Both the position numbers and the translations under genes were made by a program. From a virus, in the IMG/VR virus record IMGVR_UViG_3300046525_000096, positions 1-61,841 of that record: a DNA stretch of 61,841 nt; one strand, written 5' to 3'. This document shows positions 30,348-38,014 of the stretch, piece by piece. The notes below the pieces were generated by a model. The model was given only the letters and a program-made list of their open reading frames with translations, was not told the DNA's origin and searched no databases. Positions within the stretch are counted from its first letter, which is position 1, and every line of letters begins with the position of its first letter.

Positions 30348-31759
30348 ACAAGCGCCCGAACAAAGAGACTGGCGAGCGCGAGAAGACCAAGTACTACGGA
30401 CAGGGCCTTCGCTACAAGGTCGCGGGGATTCCCGGTGTCAAGGCCAAGTCGTTTCCCGACGGCAAGCTCGCCCAGGCCAAGGCCTGGAAGGCCAAGGCCG
30501 AGCATGAGACCTCCACCGGCGAGTTCATCGACCCGCGGCGCGGCGACATGCTGCTGAAGGAGTACATCGAAGAGCACTGGTGGCCGGGCCGGACCGATGA
30601 GCCCTCCACTCGCGACCCCATGCGCTCTCGCATCTGGGGTCACGTCATCCCGCTGCTCGGGGACAAACGTCTCAGGGATGTCGACGCTTCCGCACTCCGA
30701 ACCTTCAAGGCTGAACTGCTCAGCCGGGTTGAAGGGTCTGCCCATGTAATCTGGGTTCACCTCAACACCATCCTCGAAGCCGCGGCCGACGACCAGCGGA
30801 TCGCGCGCAATCCCTGCCGACACTCGCGGTCCGTGCAGGCGCCGAAGAAGCCTAAAAGCAAGGCTGAAGCCTGGACCAAGGCGACCGCGCTGGCGGTCCG
30901 TGAACACCTCCAGCCCCGCTACCGCCTGGCTCTTGACCTTGGGGTCGGCGCGGGTCTGCGTCAGGGTGAGGCCTTCGGGCTGGGCCTGGAGGACATCGAC
31001 TTCGAGGCTGGCGTTATCCATGTCAATCGGCAGCTCCGTTGGACGGCCGCGGGGCAGCCGTACTACCGGCTCCCCAAGGGCGACAAGGTGCGCGAGGTCC
31101 CCGTTCCTCCTGGGATCCTCAGCCGGATCCGCGAGGCCGTTGAGGTCTTCCCTCCACTCTCCTGTGAGTTGCCCTGGCGGAACCCGGAGGAGCCGGAGAC
31201 GGATCTGGAAGCGCGACAGCGGCGGCCGATCACGGTAAACCTGCTGCTGTCCACGTCGCAGGGCAAGCGCATCTACTACCGCACCTGGAACGACCTCACC
31301 TGGAAGCGCGCGCTGGCCAAGGCGGGCGTAATCGAGATCATCGGCATGAAGGAAGAGAAGGAACGGCAGGGGCGGCGCCGCACCAAACCGGTGTACGAGG
31401 TGGCACGCAAGGACATGTTCCACGTCTGCCGGCACACGTTCGCCTCGGTGCAACTGGAGGCGGGCGAGTCGCCAGTGACGTTGTCGCGGTGGCTTGGGCA
31501 CGCCTCGCCGAACATCACGATGGAGCACTATGCTCATTTCATGCCGGAGGCAGGGGCCCGTGGCCTGCAGGCGATGAGCGGCTGGTTCGCGGAAGGGCCT
31601 CGGACCATTCTCCCTGGGAACTCCCTGAGGCTCCCGAAGCTGGTGATCCCATCACAGTTCGCGCAGGTGAGCAGCGTGATCGACTCGGCTTCTCTCATGA
31701 AGGTGAAGTACAAGGAGACCGCCCGCGGCGGTCTCGCGGTCAACGTCATCGAGTGCTGA
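30317..31759 (+). CDS. int: Tyrosine-type integrase
   Basis: The best start is GTG 30317, seven bases after GGAGAGG; GTG 30311 is too close to that site. The 480-residue product has an N-terminal arm-binding part (about 1-70), a SAM-like core-binding domain (70-180) and the catalytic domain with Arg near 214 (GLRQGEA), His369-x-x-Arg372-His373 (HVCRH), LGHAS and nucleophile Tyr405 (MEHYAHF). It would integrate the element by site-specific recombination, likely at a tRNA gene. A 100-residue insertion between the active-site boxes is typical of actinobacterial integrases. Confidence 0.88.
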   Translation: MAGYIEDRWLNKRPNKETGEREKTKYYGQGLRYKVAGIPGVKAKSFPDGKLAQAKAWKAKAEHETSTGEFIDPRRGDMLLKEYIEEHWWPGRTDEPSTRDPMRSRIWGHVIPLLGDKRLRDVDASALRTFKAELLSRVEGSAHVIWVHLNTILEAAADDQRIARNPCRHSRSVQAPKKPKSKAEAWTKATALAVREHLQPRYRLALDLGVGAGLRQGEAFGLGLEDIDFEAGVIHVNRQLRWTAAGQPYYRLPKGDKVREVPVPPGILSRIREAVEVFPPLSCELPWRNPEEPETDLEARQRRPITVNLLLSTSQGKRIYYRTWNDLTWKRALAKAGVIEIIGMKEEKERQGRRRTKPVYEVARKDMFHVCRHTFASVQLEAGESPVTLSRWLGHASPNITMEHYAHFMPEAGARGLQAMSGWFAEGPRTILPGNSLRLPKLVIPSQFAQVSSVIDSASLMKVKYKETARGGLAVNVIEC

Positions 31760-31886
31760 CCGATGATCCCTGACCTGCAGGTTCCAAGTCTTGCGATACC
31801 TTGCGTTGCCTTGCGTTAGTTAGCGACCTGCCGCCCCCTGACCGCTCCCTGGGGGCCTGAACTCCCCAGGAACTCCCTGGGAACTC
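31609..31886. repeat. Arm-site candidates: CTCCCTGGGAACTCCC pair and 10-bp tandem repeats
   Basis: CTCCCTGGGAACTCCC occurs inside the 3' end of the integrase gene (about 31610) and again about 31873, with extra AACTCCC-type copies between. Between them are three direct 10-bp repeats CTTGCG(A/T)T.. at 31790-31819, one helical turn each. Together they look like protein-binding arms of an attachment site next to the integrase gene. Confidence 0.55.
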
Positions 31887-32064
31887 CCCCTGTGGAGATG
31901 AGGAAGTCCCAGCACAGAGGAGCCCCGCGCCCATGGGGAGGGCGCGGGGCTCACTCATACCCGCCCGAGAACAACGCCTGCCTGCAATTGCCTCGGGGGG
32001 TAGCTATGGAGATGGCCTCACTGGTGAGGCTGACTTATGATCATGAAACCCACAACGTTTGTGG
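31760..32064. other. Gene-free region after integrase, probable attP
   Basis: About 300 bases hold no gene. They contain the tandem repeats, a TGCAGGTCAG motif (minus strand, 31770-31779), a strong terminator and a promoter-like TATGAT. The position directly after int is where attP normally lies in actinobacterial elements. The core identity sequence cannot be named without the host junctions, and no tRNA 3' end was found here. Confidence 0.5.
31921..31951 (+). terminator. Integrase terminator
   Basis: AGCCCCGCGCCC and GGGCGCGGGGCT form a perfect 12-bp stem with a seven-base loop, 160 bases after the integrase stop. Confidence 0.7.
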
Positions 32065-32066
32065 GT
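32015..32066 (+). promoter_or_regulatory. Two palindromes flanking a -10 element
   Basis: GCCTCAC-TG-GTGAGGC (32015-32030) and ACCCACAA-CGT-TTGTGGGT (32048-32066) are perfect inverted repeats on either side of TATGAT (32036-32041). The second covers the start of the following XRE gene, so that gene is probably self-repressed, and a second regulator may use the first site. Confidence 0.6.
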
Positions 32067-32319
32067 GCACGACCGGGACCAGCAGCAGGCGCGAGGGGCG
32101 GCGAGGCCGTCGCCACCGACGCCTGCCGAGCTCCTGGGGCGGCGCATTGCCGCCCTCCGCTGCGACGCCGGTTTAAGCCAGGAGAAGGTCTTCCTCGCAG
32201 CTGACATCCCTAGGGCGACTTACCAGCGCATCGAGATGGGTCGAGCTGACGCCCGGTACAGCCACTTGCTTCGCATCGCTGCCGTCCTCCGCTGCCCTGT
32301 CCGAGACCTGCTGCCGTAA
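32065..32319 (+). CDS. Small XRE-family regulator
   Basis: The start is uncertain: GTG 32065 is taken because a TTG at 32059 lies within the operator-like palindrome. The 84-residue product has LLGRRIAALRCDAGLSQEKVFLAADIPRATYQRIEMGRADARYSHLLRIAAVL, a full XRE domain, and little else. It may control its own gene or the neighbouring accessory genes. Confidence 0.72.
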   Translation: MHDRDQQQARGAARPSPPTPAELLGRRIAALRCDAGLSQEKVFLAADIPRATYQRIEMGRADARYSHLLRIAAVLRCPVRDLLP

Positions 32320-32562
32320 CGGTGAGCGTGCGGCCGGTTTCGGTCACACGCTCGATATCCATCCTGCCTGGCATATGCCGTGAGCGGTAGGTGTCACTCG
32401 CATATATGCAGACGCAGAGTTCGCACCCCTTGCGAATCTGTTACCAACCGTCAATCTGACACCATGACTTACAGCCCGGTGACTACTGTCTCGTGCCCCA
32501 GATTCGTGGATGCGAACCAGCCAAACTGGCGGGCTCCCACTCCTGCGCTCGAGGGACGGATT
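32320..32562. other. Gene-poor gap
   Basis: No gene is supported here. A 46-residue plus-strand frame from ATG 32464 runs through the downstream terminator hairpin and looks accidental. The sequence CATATATGC near 32400 is locally AT-rich. Confidence 0.3.
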
Positions 32563-32600
32563 CCCGCCTCTCCCGCCGCCGCCGCAGCGGAAGAGGCGGG
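32563..32600 (-). terminator. Terminator of the small zinc genes
   Basis: CCCGCCTCT and AGAGGCGGG form a 9-bp stem with a long GC loop directly after the minus-strand gene that ends at 32604. Confidence 0.6.
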
Positions 32601-32603
32601 GGT

Positions 32604-32792
32604 CTAGGGGCGGCGTGCGAAGTGGCGCGCCATCATCGCGGTCACGTTCCGCCGTGGGACGCACTCCGCGTCGCCCACTTTGTGGCTGTAGTCGTTGGGG
32701 CGGGCGCCGCTCGCGCTGTCCCTGACGATCACGTTCGCGGGCCCGGTGATGGGCTGGTCGCAGACGCAGCAGATCCGGTCGGCGGCGGTCAC
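32604..32792 (-). CDS. Small CCVC-type zinc protein
   Basis: GTG 32792 overlaps the upstream stop (GTGA). The 62-residue product has ICCVCDQPITGPANVIVRDSASGA, a knuckle resembling MYM or HIT-type mini fingers, and a C-terminal helix. Coupled to the gene upstream. Confidence 0.57.
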   Translation of the reverse strand: MTAADRICCVCDQPITGPANVIVRDSASGARPNDYSHKVGDAECVPRRNVTAMMARHFARRP

Positions 32793-33112
32793 GTCGTCGC
32801 CCCGTGCTGCGGGCAGGCTCGCGGGAACCAGCGGATGAGTACGTCGGCTCGCTGCGCGGTTTGTGTCCCGAGGTCGATTGCGGTGGCGTTGTCGAGGATG
32901 ATCCCGCAGTGGACGCAGGCCTGGCCGCGTTCCTGCTGCTTGGTGAGGGTGCGGTGCGCAATGCACTTTCGGATCTCCCACTCCTGGCCGGCGGCGGTCG
33001 TAACGGCTCCGTCCGGGTACAGGGTGGTGGTGACGGCGCCGCAGTCCCAGCAGGCCTCGCCGTGGAGGCGGGCGGTGCTGGCGGCGTCGAGGGCAGGGGT
33101 GTCGGCGGGCAC
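32789..33112 (-). CDS. Small double-knuckle protein
   Basis: From GTG 33112, with AAGGAG, the 107-residue product has CWDC near the start and CVHC near residue 65, with C/H residues between (KCIAHRTL) and a final CPQH. These could form two zinc sites. A GTG at 33151 would add 13 residues. Confidence 0.56.
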   Translation of the reverse strand: MPADTPALDAASTARLHGEACWDCGAVTTTLYPDGAVTTAAGQEWEIRKCIAHRTLTKQQERGQACVHCGIILDNATAIDLGTQTAQRADVLIRWFPRACPQHGATT

Positions 33113-33242
33113 GGGTTTCTCCTTTGCCTCACTACGGCGTGTGCTCGCCACTAGCCTTTCGTGTACGGACCGTCAGGGGGAGCGCCTGTGTGTCCGCTCC
33201 CGTCCGCAACGGTGCGGATACCGCGGACAGCGAGGTGCGCGC

Positions 33243-34451
33243 ATGGATGAGACGTTCGGTCAGGCGTTACGGCGCCTGCGTGGCAGCCGGTCAGTACGCG
33301 ACGTCGCACGCCTGGCAGCCTGCGGGAAAACGCACGTCAGCGACCTGGAGACCGGCAAGCGGCAGCCGACCGCCACGATCGCCGCTGCCCTTGACCAGGC
33401 CCTCGGAGCCGGCGGGGAGCTGATCGCCCTCGCTGATGTCCGGCCTGGCTCGTCGCCGCTCGATCAGGCGGACGCGCTGCAGCAGGGCTTGCATGAGGCA
33501 CTGGCCGCCGGCCCCATGACAGCGGTCTCGCTGGAGGACTGGGAGTACACGGTGGCCCGCCACGGCCGGGCGACCCGGTACAGGCCGGAGGGTGACCTGC
33601 TGCCAGAGCTGCTGGCCGACTTCACAGACCTTCGGCTGGTCCTCACCCACCGGCAGCCGGCGCCCGCGCGGAAGCGGCTGACAGTCGCTGTGGCGCAGAT
33701 GTCGGGGCTGATGGCGCTCACGCTGCTGAAGCTCGGCGACAGCCGCTCGCGGGCGTGGTGGCGTACCGGCAGGGCTGCCGCAGCGGCGGCTGAGGACCGG
33801 GCGACGCTGTCGTGGATGTACGCGCAGGAGGCGTACCAGCTGTATTACGGCGGCGACATGGAGGGTGCGGTCGAGCTCGCGACGCGGGCCCAGCATCTTG
33901 CGGGCGGCCTGCCATGCGTGGGGCCGGCGCTGGCCGCACCGCTCGAGGCGCGTGCCCTGGCGGTGCTGCGGCAGCGGGACGGTGTTGTCGAAGCTCTCGG
34001 GCGGGCGGAGGTTGCGTTGGAGCGGCTGCCGGAGGCGGACCGGATCGGCTCGGCGTTCGGGTACAGCGAGAGTCAGCTCCGCTTTCATGCGGGGAACGCG
34101 CTGACCCACCTCGGGGACGTCGAGCGCGCGGCCGAGCAGCAGGCGCGCGCGCTGGAGCTGTATCCACTGCGGGATCACACCGACCGTGCGCTGATCGCGC
34201 TGGACCAGGCCATAGGGTCGGCGATTCGCGGGGACGCGGCGGGGGCCGCAGTCCGTGCGACGACGACGATCGTCGACTTGCCGGAGGAGCACCGGTCTGC
34301 GCTGATCATCTACCGGGCGCGGGAAGTCGCGGCTAGGGTGCCCGAGGCACGGACGGTGCCGGAAGTGCGGGTGCTGCGCGAGGTGCTGGCGTTGCCCCCT
34401 GGCGAGAGGAACACGAGTGCGCATCGAGCAGGCCACCGAAGTAGACGTTGA
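33243..34451 (+). CDS. XRE-TPR transcriptional regulator
   Basis: From ATG 33243, with GAGGTG, the 402-residue protein has an XRE domain (FGQALRRLRGSRSVRDVARLAACGKTHVSDLETGKRQPTATIAAALDQAL, about 5-55) and a long helical C-terminus of TPR-like repeats (about 110-395). This is a common Streptomyces regulator type that may sense a peptide or small ligand. It overlaps the downstream acetyltransferase gene by 35 bases, so the two are read together. Confidence 0.77.
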   Translation: MDETFGQALRRLRGSRSVRDVARLAACGKTHVSDLETGKRQPTATIAAALDQALGAGGELIALADVRPGSSPLDQADALQQGLHEALAAGPMTAVSLEDWEYTVARHGRATRYRPEGDLLPELLADFTDLRLVLTHRQPAPARKRLTVAVAQMSGLMALTLLKLGDSRSRAWWRTGRAAAAAAEDRATLSWMYAQEAYQLYYGGDMEGAVELATRAQHLAGGLPCVGPALAAPLEARALAVLRQRDGVVEALGRAEVALERLPEADRIGSAFGYSESQLRFHAGNALTHLGDVERAAEQQARALELYPLRDHTDRALIALDQAIGSAIRGDAAGAAVRATTTIVDLPEEHRSALIIYRAREVAARVPEARTVPEVRVLREVLALPPGERNTSAHRAGHRSRR

Positions 34452-34860
34452 CGTCATCTCCGAGATCCTCGGGGAGATCGAGGCCTACTACGGGGGGCAG
34501 CCGACCCCCGGGGATCCCGAGCAGATCCGCGGCGCCCTCTTCTCGGCCCGGCCGGCGGCGACCGTGCTCCTCGCCCGTGACGGCGGCCAGGTCTTCGGCC
34601 TGGCCTCGTACAGCCTGCTCTGGCCTGCCGCCGGGGCCGACACCAGCCTGTACCTGAAGGAGCTGTACGTGCGGGAGTCGGCCCGGCGCCGCGGTGTCGC
34701 CGGGGCGTTCATGTCCGCGCTGCAGGACGCTGCCCGTAAGGCGGGCTGCTCGCGGGTGGAGTGGACGGCTGACGCCGACAACCCGGCGGCGCTCGCCTTC
34801 TACGCGGCACTCGGCGCCGAACCCCGTGATGGGAAGGTCTTTTACCGCCTCGAGCAGTAG
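34417..34860 (+). CDS. GNAT-family N-acetyltransferase
   Basis: The 147-residue GTG-started product has the acetyl-CoA signature LYVRESARRRGVAGAFMSALQDAARKAGCSRVEW (about 85-118) and the family's final NPAALAFYAALGAEP. It would transfer an acetyl group to an amine of unknown identity. The overlap with the XRE-TPR gene suggests that the regulator and enzyme act in one pathway or resistance function. Confidence 0.8.
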   Translation: MRIEQATEVDVDVISEILGEIEAYYGGQPTPGDPEQIRGALFSARPAATVLLARDGGQVFGLASYSLLWPAAGADTSLYLKELYVRESARRRGVAGAFMSALQDAARKAGCSRVEWTADADNPAALAFYAALGAEPRDGKVFYRLEQ

Positions 34861-34892
34861 GCCTGTGGGTGGTGCCCGATATCCTGTGCGAC

Positions 34893-35039
34893 ATGATCCC
34901 AACCCCTGCCGCCGAGGACCGCGTGTCCGAGCTGAACGAGCGGATCCGTGCGCTCGTGCTGGCGGGCGGTGCGGGATCCGACGAGTACCAGCTGCTGCTC
35001 GGCGAGTGGCTGCGGGCGTCTGTCGTACCTGCCGCCTAA
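34893..35039 (+). CDS. Small 48-residue protein, likely leaderless
   Basis: MIPTPAAEDRVSELNERIRA.. is a two-helix product. TATCCT lies seven bases before the ATG and no ribosome site is visible, so transcription probably begins at the start codon. Similar small proteins occur in Streptomyces mobile elements; role unknown. Confidence 0.52.
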   Translation: MIPTPAAEDRVSELNERIRALVLAGGAGSDEYQLLLGEWLRASVVPAA

Positions 35040-35048
35040 GATCCGGGC

Positions 35049-35279
35049 GTGGCAATCGAACTCACTGATGATCTGATCCAGCTTCAGCGCGCTTCTGATG
35101 CGGCTCATGCTGCCGTGCGCGAGAACGCGTCCCCCGGAGCCTGGGCGGCCTGGAGGGACCGTGCTGGCGAGGTCCAGGCGGCGGTGACCGCCTACGCCGT
35201 CGAGATCGGCGAGCCGCGGAACAAGGTCGAGGCAGCGGTGAAGAAGGCGGCCCGCTACCCGGAGCCGCCAGCCGCCTGA
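35049..35279 (+). CDS. Small helical protein, likely leaderless
   Basis: The 76-residue GTG-started product (MAIELTDDLIQLQRASDAAH..) is an alanine-rich three-helix protein. A TAAGAT hexamer overlaps the stop of the previous gene, six bases before the GTG. Function unknown. Confidence 0.58.
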   Translation: MAIELTDDLIQLQRASDAAHAAVRENASPGAWAAWRDRAGEVQAAVTAYAVEIGEPRNKVEAAVKKAARYPEPPAA

Positions 35280-35347
35280 CGCGATCCCGTTCATCGATCC
35301 CGAGACCTGGTGACGCACCGCTACCACATCGCTACGCTGCCTGGGTG

Positions 35348-35545
35348 ATGGACAACGAGACCTTCGCCCGCCGGTTCAACGCAATGATGCTTTCCTCGAA
35401 AGTCGCAGCAGACCCGAGTCTCAGCGACGACGACAGGGAGCTGATGGGACTGATCTTCGATAGTCATGCTGCACCCCTGGTCGAGGATAGGGATGCCACG
35501 ATCACGGCGCGAGGGGGTACCGGCGTCGAGCAAACGGATCAGTAG
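35348..35545 (+). CDS. Small helical protein, likely leaderless
   Basis: From ATG 35348 the 65-residue product MDNETFARRFNAMMLSSKVA.. is helical and acidic. TACGCT lies nine bases before the ATG. A strong hairpin follows. Confidence 0.52.
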   Translation: MDNETFARRFNAMMLSSKVAADPSLSDDDRELMGLIFDSHAAPLVEDRDATITARGGTGVEQTDQ

Positions 35546-35898
35546 CTGGCGACATGGGTCCGCCCGTCGGTCGCTGTCCCCGAGGGGTCCGACGGGCGGT
35601 AGCGCACATCCGCCCAGCCGCATCCCCGCGTGCTCGGTGCCGATGTTGTGGTGCTCATGCTAGGTGGCGCCGCCGACAATGCGGCCAACTGAGCCTCATG
35701 AGCGGTGCATTCGTGGGAGCCTGTTGCCTTCCGATGTGGATCGGATGAGGTCGAGCCCGCTTCTTGTCTTGCCTGACGGGCGGGTTCGGCCGTCCGATCG
35801 TTGCGTGAACGTCCCCTTCACTCTTTCGAGTTACCCCCCTTGCCAACTTCGCCATACGTATGTCAAAGTTGAATCATCGCAAGGGAGAGGGGAACCCG
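35546..35898. other. Gene-free region before the plasmid-like gene pair
   Basis: No convincing gene. It contains a perfect terminator hairpin at 35560-35599, a locally T-rich stretch (CTTCACTCTTTCGAGTTACCCCCC) and promoter-like sequence near 35850 (TATGTCAAAGTTGAATCATC) ahead of the next gene. A basic 66-residue minus-strand frame at 35655-35855 has no ribosome site and was not called. Confidence 0.4.
35560..35599 (+). terminator. Terminator of the small-gene group
   Basis: CCGCCCGTCGG and CCGACGGGCGG form a perfect 11-bp stem with an 18-base loop shortly after the last small gene. Confidence 0.6.
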
Positions 35899-36411
35899 AT
35901 GAACACCACCACCGCCGCCACCGAAGCCCAGGTCACCGCCGCCACCATCCGCATCTGGTGCCGCCGAGGAGTCGTCGCCGCCACCAAGACGGCCGGCAAG
36001 TGGGCCATCGACACCGCCTCCCTTGCCCGCCGCATCGCCATCGGCGCCCGGCGCCTGGCCCGCAAGACCAAGCAGGCCATCCTGACCCCCGAGGCCCTCA
36101 CCGCGATCGGCGGCAGCCGCTGGCAGCGCAACGGCATGGACCGCATCTACTTCAGCAACTGGGCCGAGTTCGCCGGCCTGCAACTGTCCTTCTACGGCAC
36201 GGGCAGCATCTCCGGCGCCACCTGGCAGGGCCAGCTGGTCTCCAACTCGCAGGGCTGCAAGCTCGCCACCAGCATCGACAAGCTGTGGTTCGACGTCACC
36301 GACAGCCGGTTCCACGCCCGCTTTGGCTTCGGCGAGTCCCGTGAGGCCACGCCCCGCGAGGTCTTCCTGGGCGCCGTCGCTGGCATTCGCCAGGCCGCCG
36401 CTGCCATCTGA
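35899..36411 (+). CDS. Plasmid-type HTH protein
   Basis: From ATG 35899, behind GGAGAGGGG, the 170-residue product has an N-terminal VTAATIRIWCRRGVVAATKTAGKWAIDTASLARRI, a MerR-like helix-turn-helix. The C-terminal alpha/beta part (YFSNWAEFAGLQLSFYGTGSISG.., LWFDVTDSRFHARFGFG) is of unknown type. It forms a pair with the next gene and could regulate copy number, partition or exclusion. Confidence 0.62.
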   Translation: MNTTTAATEAQVTAATIRIWCRRGVVAATKTAGKWAIDTASLARRIAIGARRLARKTKQAILTPEALTAIGGSRWQRNGMDRIYFSNWAEFAGLQLSFYGTGSISGATWQGQLVSNSQGCKLATSIDKLWFDVTDSRFHARFGFGESREATPREVFLGAVAGIRQAAAAI

Positions 36412-36435
36412 TCCAAGTGACCAAAGGAGCCCATC

Positions 36436-36969
36436 ATGGCCGTCACCACCGATTACGGCAGCTGGTACAACGTCCAGGGCCACGAGCTCAGCGCCGCCAG
36501 CACGGTCCGCACCGCAGCCGGGGACTACCCCGACGACTACGACCTTGACGAGGTTGAGGCCGCCTACCTGGTTGCCATCCAGGAGGCTCTGCCACCCGGC
36601 GTGTACGTCAACGGCCTGGAGTTCATCGGCCCCTACAACGACGAAGACAAGAACTTCGACGGCTACCCCGCCGACGAGTACGGCGACCTCGACCTGACCG
36701 CCATCGTCGAGTCCGTCGACCTGATGGCGATCCTCGAGGAGCACGAGCTCATCAACATCGACGAAGTGGCGGTCCGACTGGGCTACAAGGGGCAGAAGCC
36801 CTCGGCGACAGCCCGCAAGACGCTCGCCCGATGGGGTGTCAAGGCGGTCGCGGCCCGCCCCCACCCGGAGTCGAACCGGCCCCAGCACCTGTACCGCGCA
36901 AGCCAGGTCGAGGAGGCCATCCAGAACCGACCGGGCCAGGGCAAGCGTACCGACCGCTCCGACAGCTGA
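36436..36969 (+). CDS. Acidic protein with C-terminal HTH
   Basis: The 177-residue product has a clear AAAGGAG site. Its first 115 residues are acidic; the last 60 (DEVAVRLGYKGQKPSATARKTLARWGVKAVAARPHPESNRPQHLYRASQVEEAIQNRPGQGKR) form an HTH with a basic wing. Paired with the preceding HTH gene, it may be a plasmid-maintenance or regulatory duo. Confidence 0.62.
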   Translation: MAVTTDYGSWYNVQGHELSAASTVRTAAGDYPDDYDLDEVEAAYLVAIQEALPPGVYVNGLEFIGPYNDEDKNFDGYPADEYGDLDLTAIVESVDLMAILEEHELINIDEVAVRLGYKGQKPSATARKTLARWGVKAVAARPHPESNRPQHLYRASQVEEAIQNRPGQGKRTDRSDS

Positions 36970-36980
36970 CTCGCCAACAG

Positions 36981-37012
36981 AGAAGGCCCCCAGCCTGAAG
37001 CTGGGGACCTTC
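36981..37012. terminator. Terminator of the plasmid-type pair
   Basis: AGAAGGCCCCCAGC pairs with GCTGGGGACCTTCT around CTGA, with one mismatch, twelve bases after the stop codon. Confidence 0.7.
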
Positions 37013-37147
37013 TCGGCGATGGTGGTGGGCCGGGACTTCACGTCCCTCCCCGGCGCAGGGGTTCGCGCTGCCCGCCCCGCGCAGACGCCGATCAAGCGTC
37101 CGGTACGCCTGCCCGTATCAGGGGCTCGGGGCCAGTGTGATACGCGG

Positions 37148-37468
37148 CTATCGCTTGAGGACGTGGCCGCAGGGAGCAAGCGTGAACACCCGAGCCGATC
37201 TTGTGTACCGGGGAAATGTCGGGGCGAGCATGAAAGGCTCCACGTTGACGTAGTCGACAGTCAACCCGGTTGCGTCGCGGCCGCAGACCGGGCACGGAAT
37301 CGTCGTCCGCGTGCCAGCCTCACACTCGGCCACCATCGCGGTCAGCTCATCCGACCAGGAGCCGTCCGGCTGCTCCCACTTGTCGAGCGGGTCCCGGGTG
37401 TCCTCGAAGGGGATCGACGGGGGCTCGCAGTCGGTGCCCCACGGCAGTTCGGTGGGCGTGTCAGGCAT
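37148..37468 (-). CDS. Small protein with CPVCGRDA zinc knuckle
   Basis: The 106-residue product has a strong AGGAGG site, an acidic tryptophan-rich N-terminus and CPVCGRDATG..APCGHVLKR at the C-terminus, a Cys3-His zinc-type arrangement. Unknown role. Confidence 0.6.
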   Translation of the reverse strand: MPDTPTELPWGTDCEPPSIPFEDTRDPLDKWEQPDGSWSDELTAMVAECEAGTRTTIPCPVCGRDATGLTVDYVNVEPFMLAPTFPRYTRSARVFTLAPCGHVLKR

Positions 37469-37476
37469 GGCGCCTC

Positions 37477-37587
37477 CTAAGGGTGCGGGTTGTCGCGGAT
37501 GATCCTGTTCGCCTGCCGGCAGAACCAGACGACCGCAGCGAAGATGCCGTACACGCTGAACGCTCCGACGATCAACGGACCGGACAT
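37477..37587 (-). CDS. 36-residue membrane peptide
   Basis: ATG 37587 follows AAGGAGG. The product MSGPLIVGAFSVYGIFAAVV.. is one membrane helix with a basic end. The ribosome site is among the strongest in the area, so it is probably translated. Confidence 0.5.
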   Translation of the reverse strand: MSGPLIVGAFSVYGIFAAVVWFCRQANRIIRDNPHP

Positions 37588-37624
37588 GACGCCTCCTTCG
37601 GGTGGCTCCAGTGTGGCAGGGCGG

Positions 37625-38014
37625 TCAGACCATGGGCATCGCTATGGTCCAGCATTTGTCCATGCACTCGTTGCCGTCGTGTGGCAGGCCGGTGCCATCC
37701 AGGTCGTTGAACTCGACGGCGCGCATGGCCGCCAGACACCACTCACCCTTGTCGGTCAGCCAGGCGCCGCTGAGACTGGAGCCGTGCTCCAGCAGGCCGG
37801 CCCTGTCGAGCGACGACAGGATGATGTGGCTGGTGGCGCCACGGCCGGTGAGCTCTTCCGCGCGCCGCCACCGGCTCCCCTCGTGCAGTGGCGTCAGGGC
37901 GAGCAGGTCCCGGATCAGGTCGTAGGCCTCGTCCGGGTTGCCGCACCCACACATGCCAAGGTCGTCATAGAAGATCTTGTAGAGGTGGCTGAGCGTTTCC
38001 TCGCGATCGTGCAC
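37625..38014 (-). CDS. Winged-helix-like small regulator
   Basis: From GTG 38014 the 129-residue product has CGCGNPDEAYDLIRDLLALTPLHEGSRW, then SHIILSSLDRAGLLEHGSSLSGAWLTDKGEWCLAAM, a helix-helix-wing pattern like many phage winged-helix proteins. It is transcribed with the second recombinase region. Confidence 0.55.
   Translation of the reverse strand: MHDREETLSHLYKIFYDDLGMCGCGNPDEAYDLIRDLLALTPLHEGSRWRRAEELTGRGATSHIILSSLDRAGLLEHGSSLSGAWLTDKGEWCLAAMRAVEFNDLDGTGLPHDGNECMDKCWTIAMPMV

Noticed and set aside
32490-32600. tRNA-like reading on the minus strand near the integrase
   Set aside because: The paired segments belong to the terminator hairpin at 32563-32600; the spacing is too short for a tRNA and the T-loop consensus is absent.
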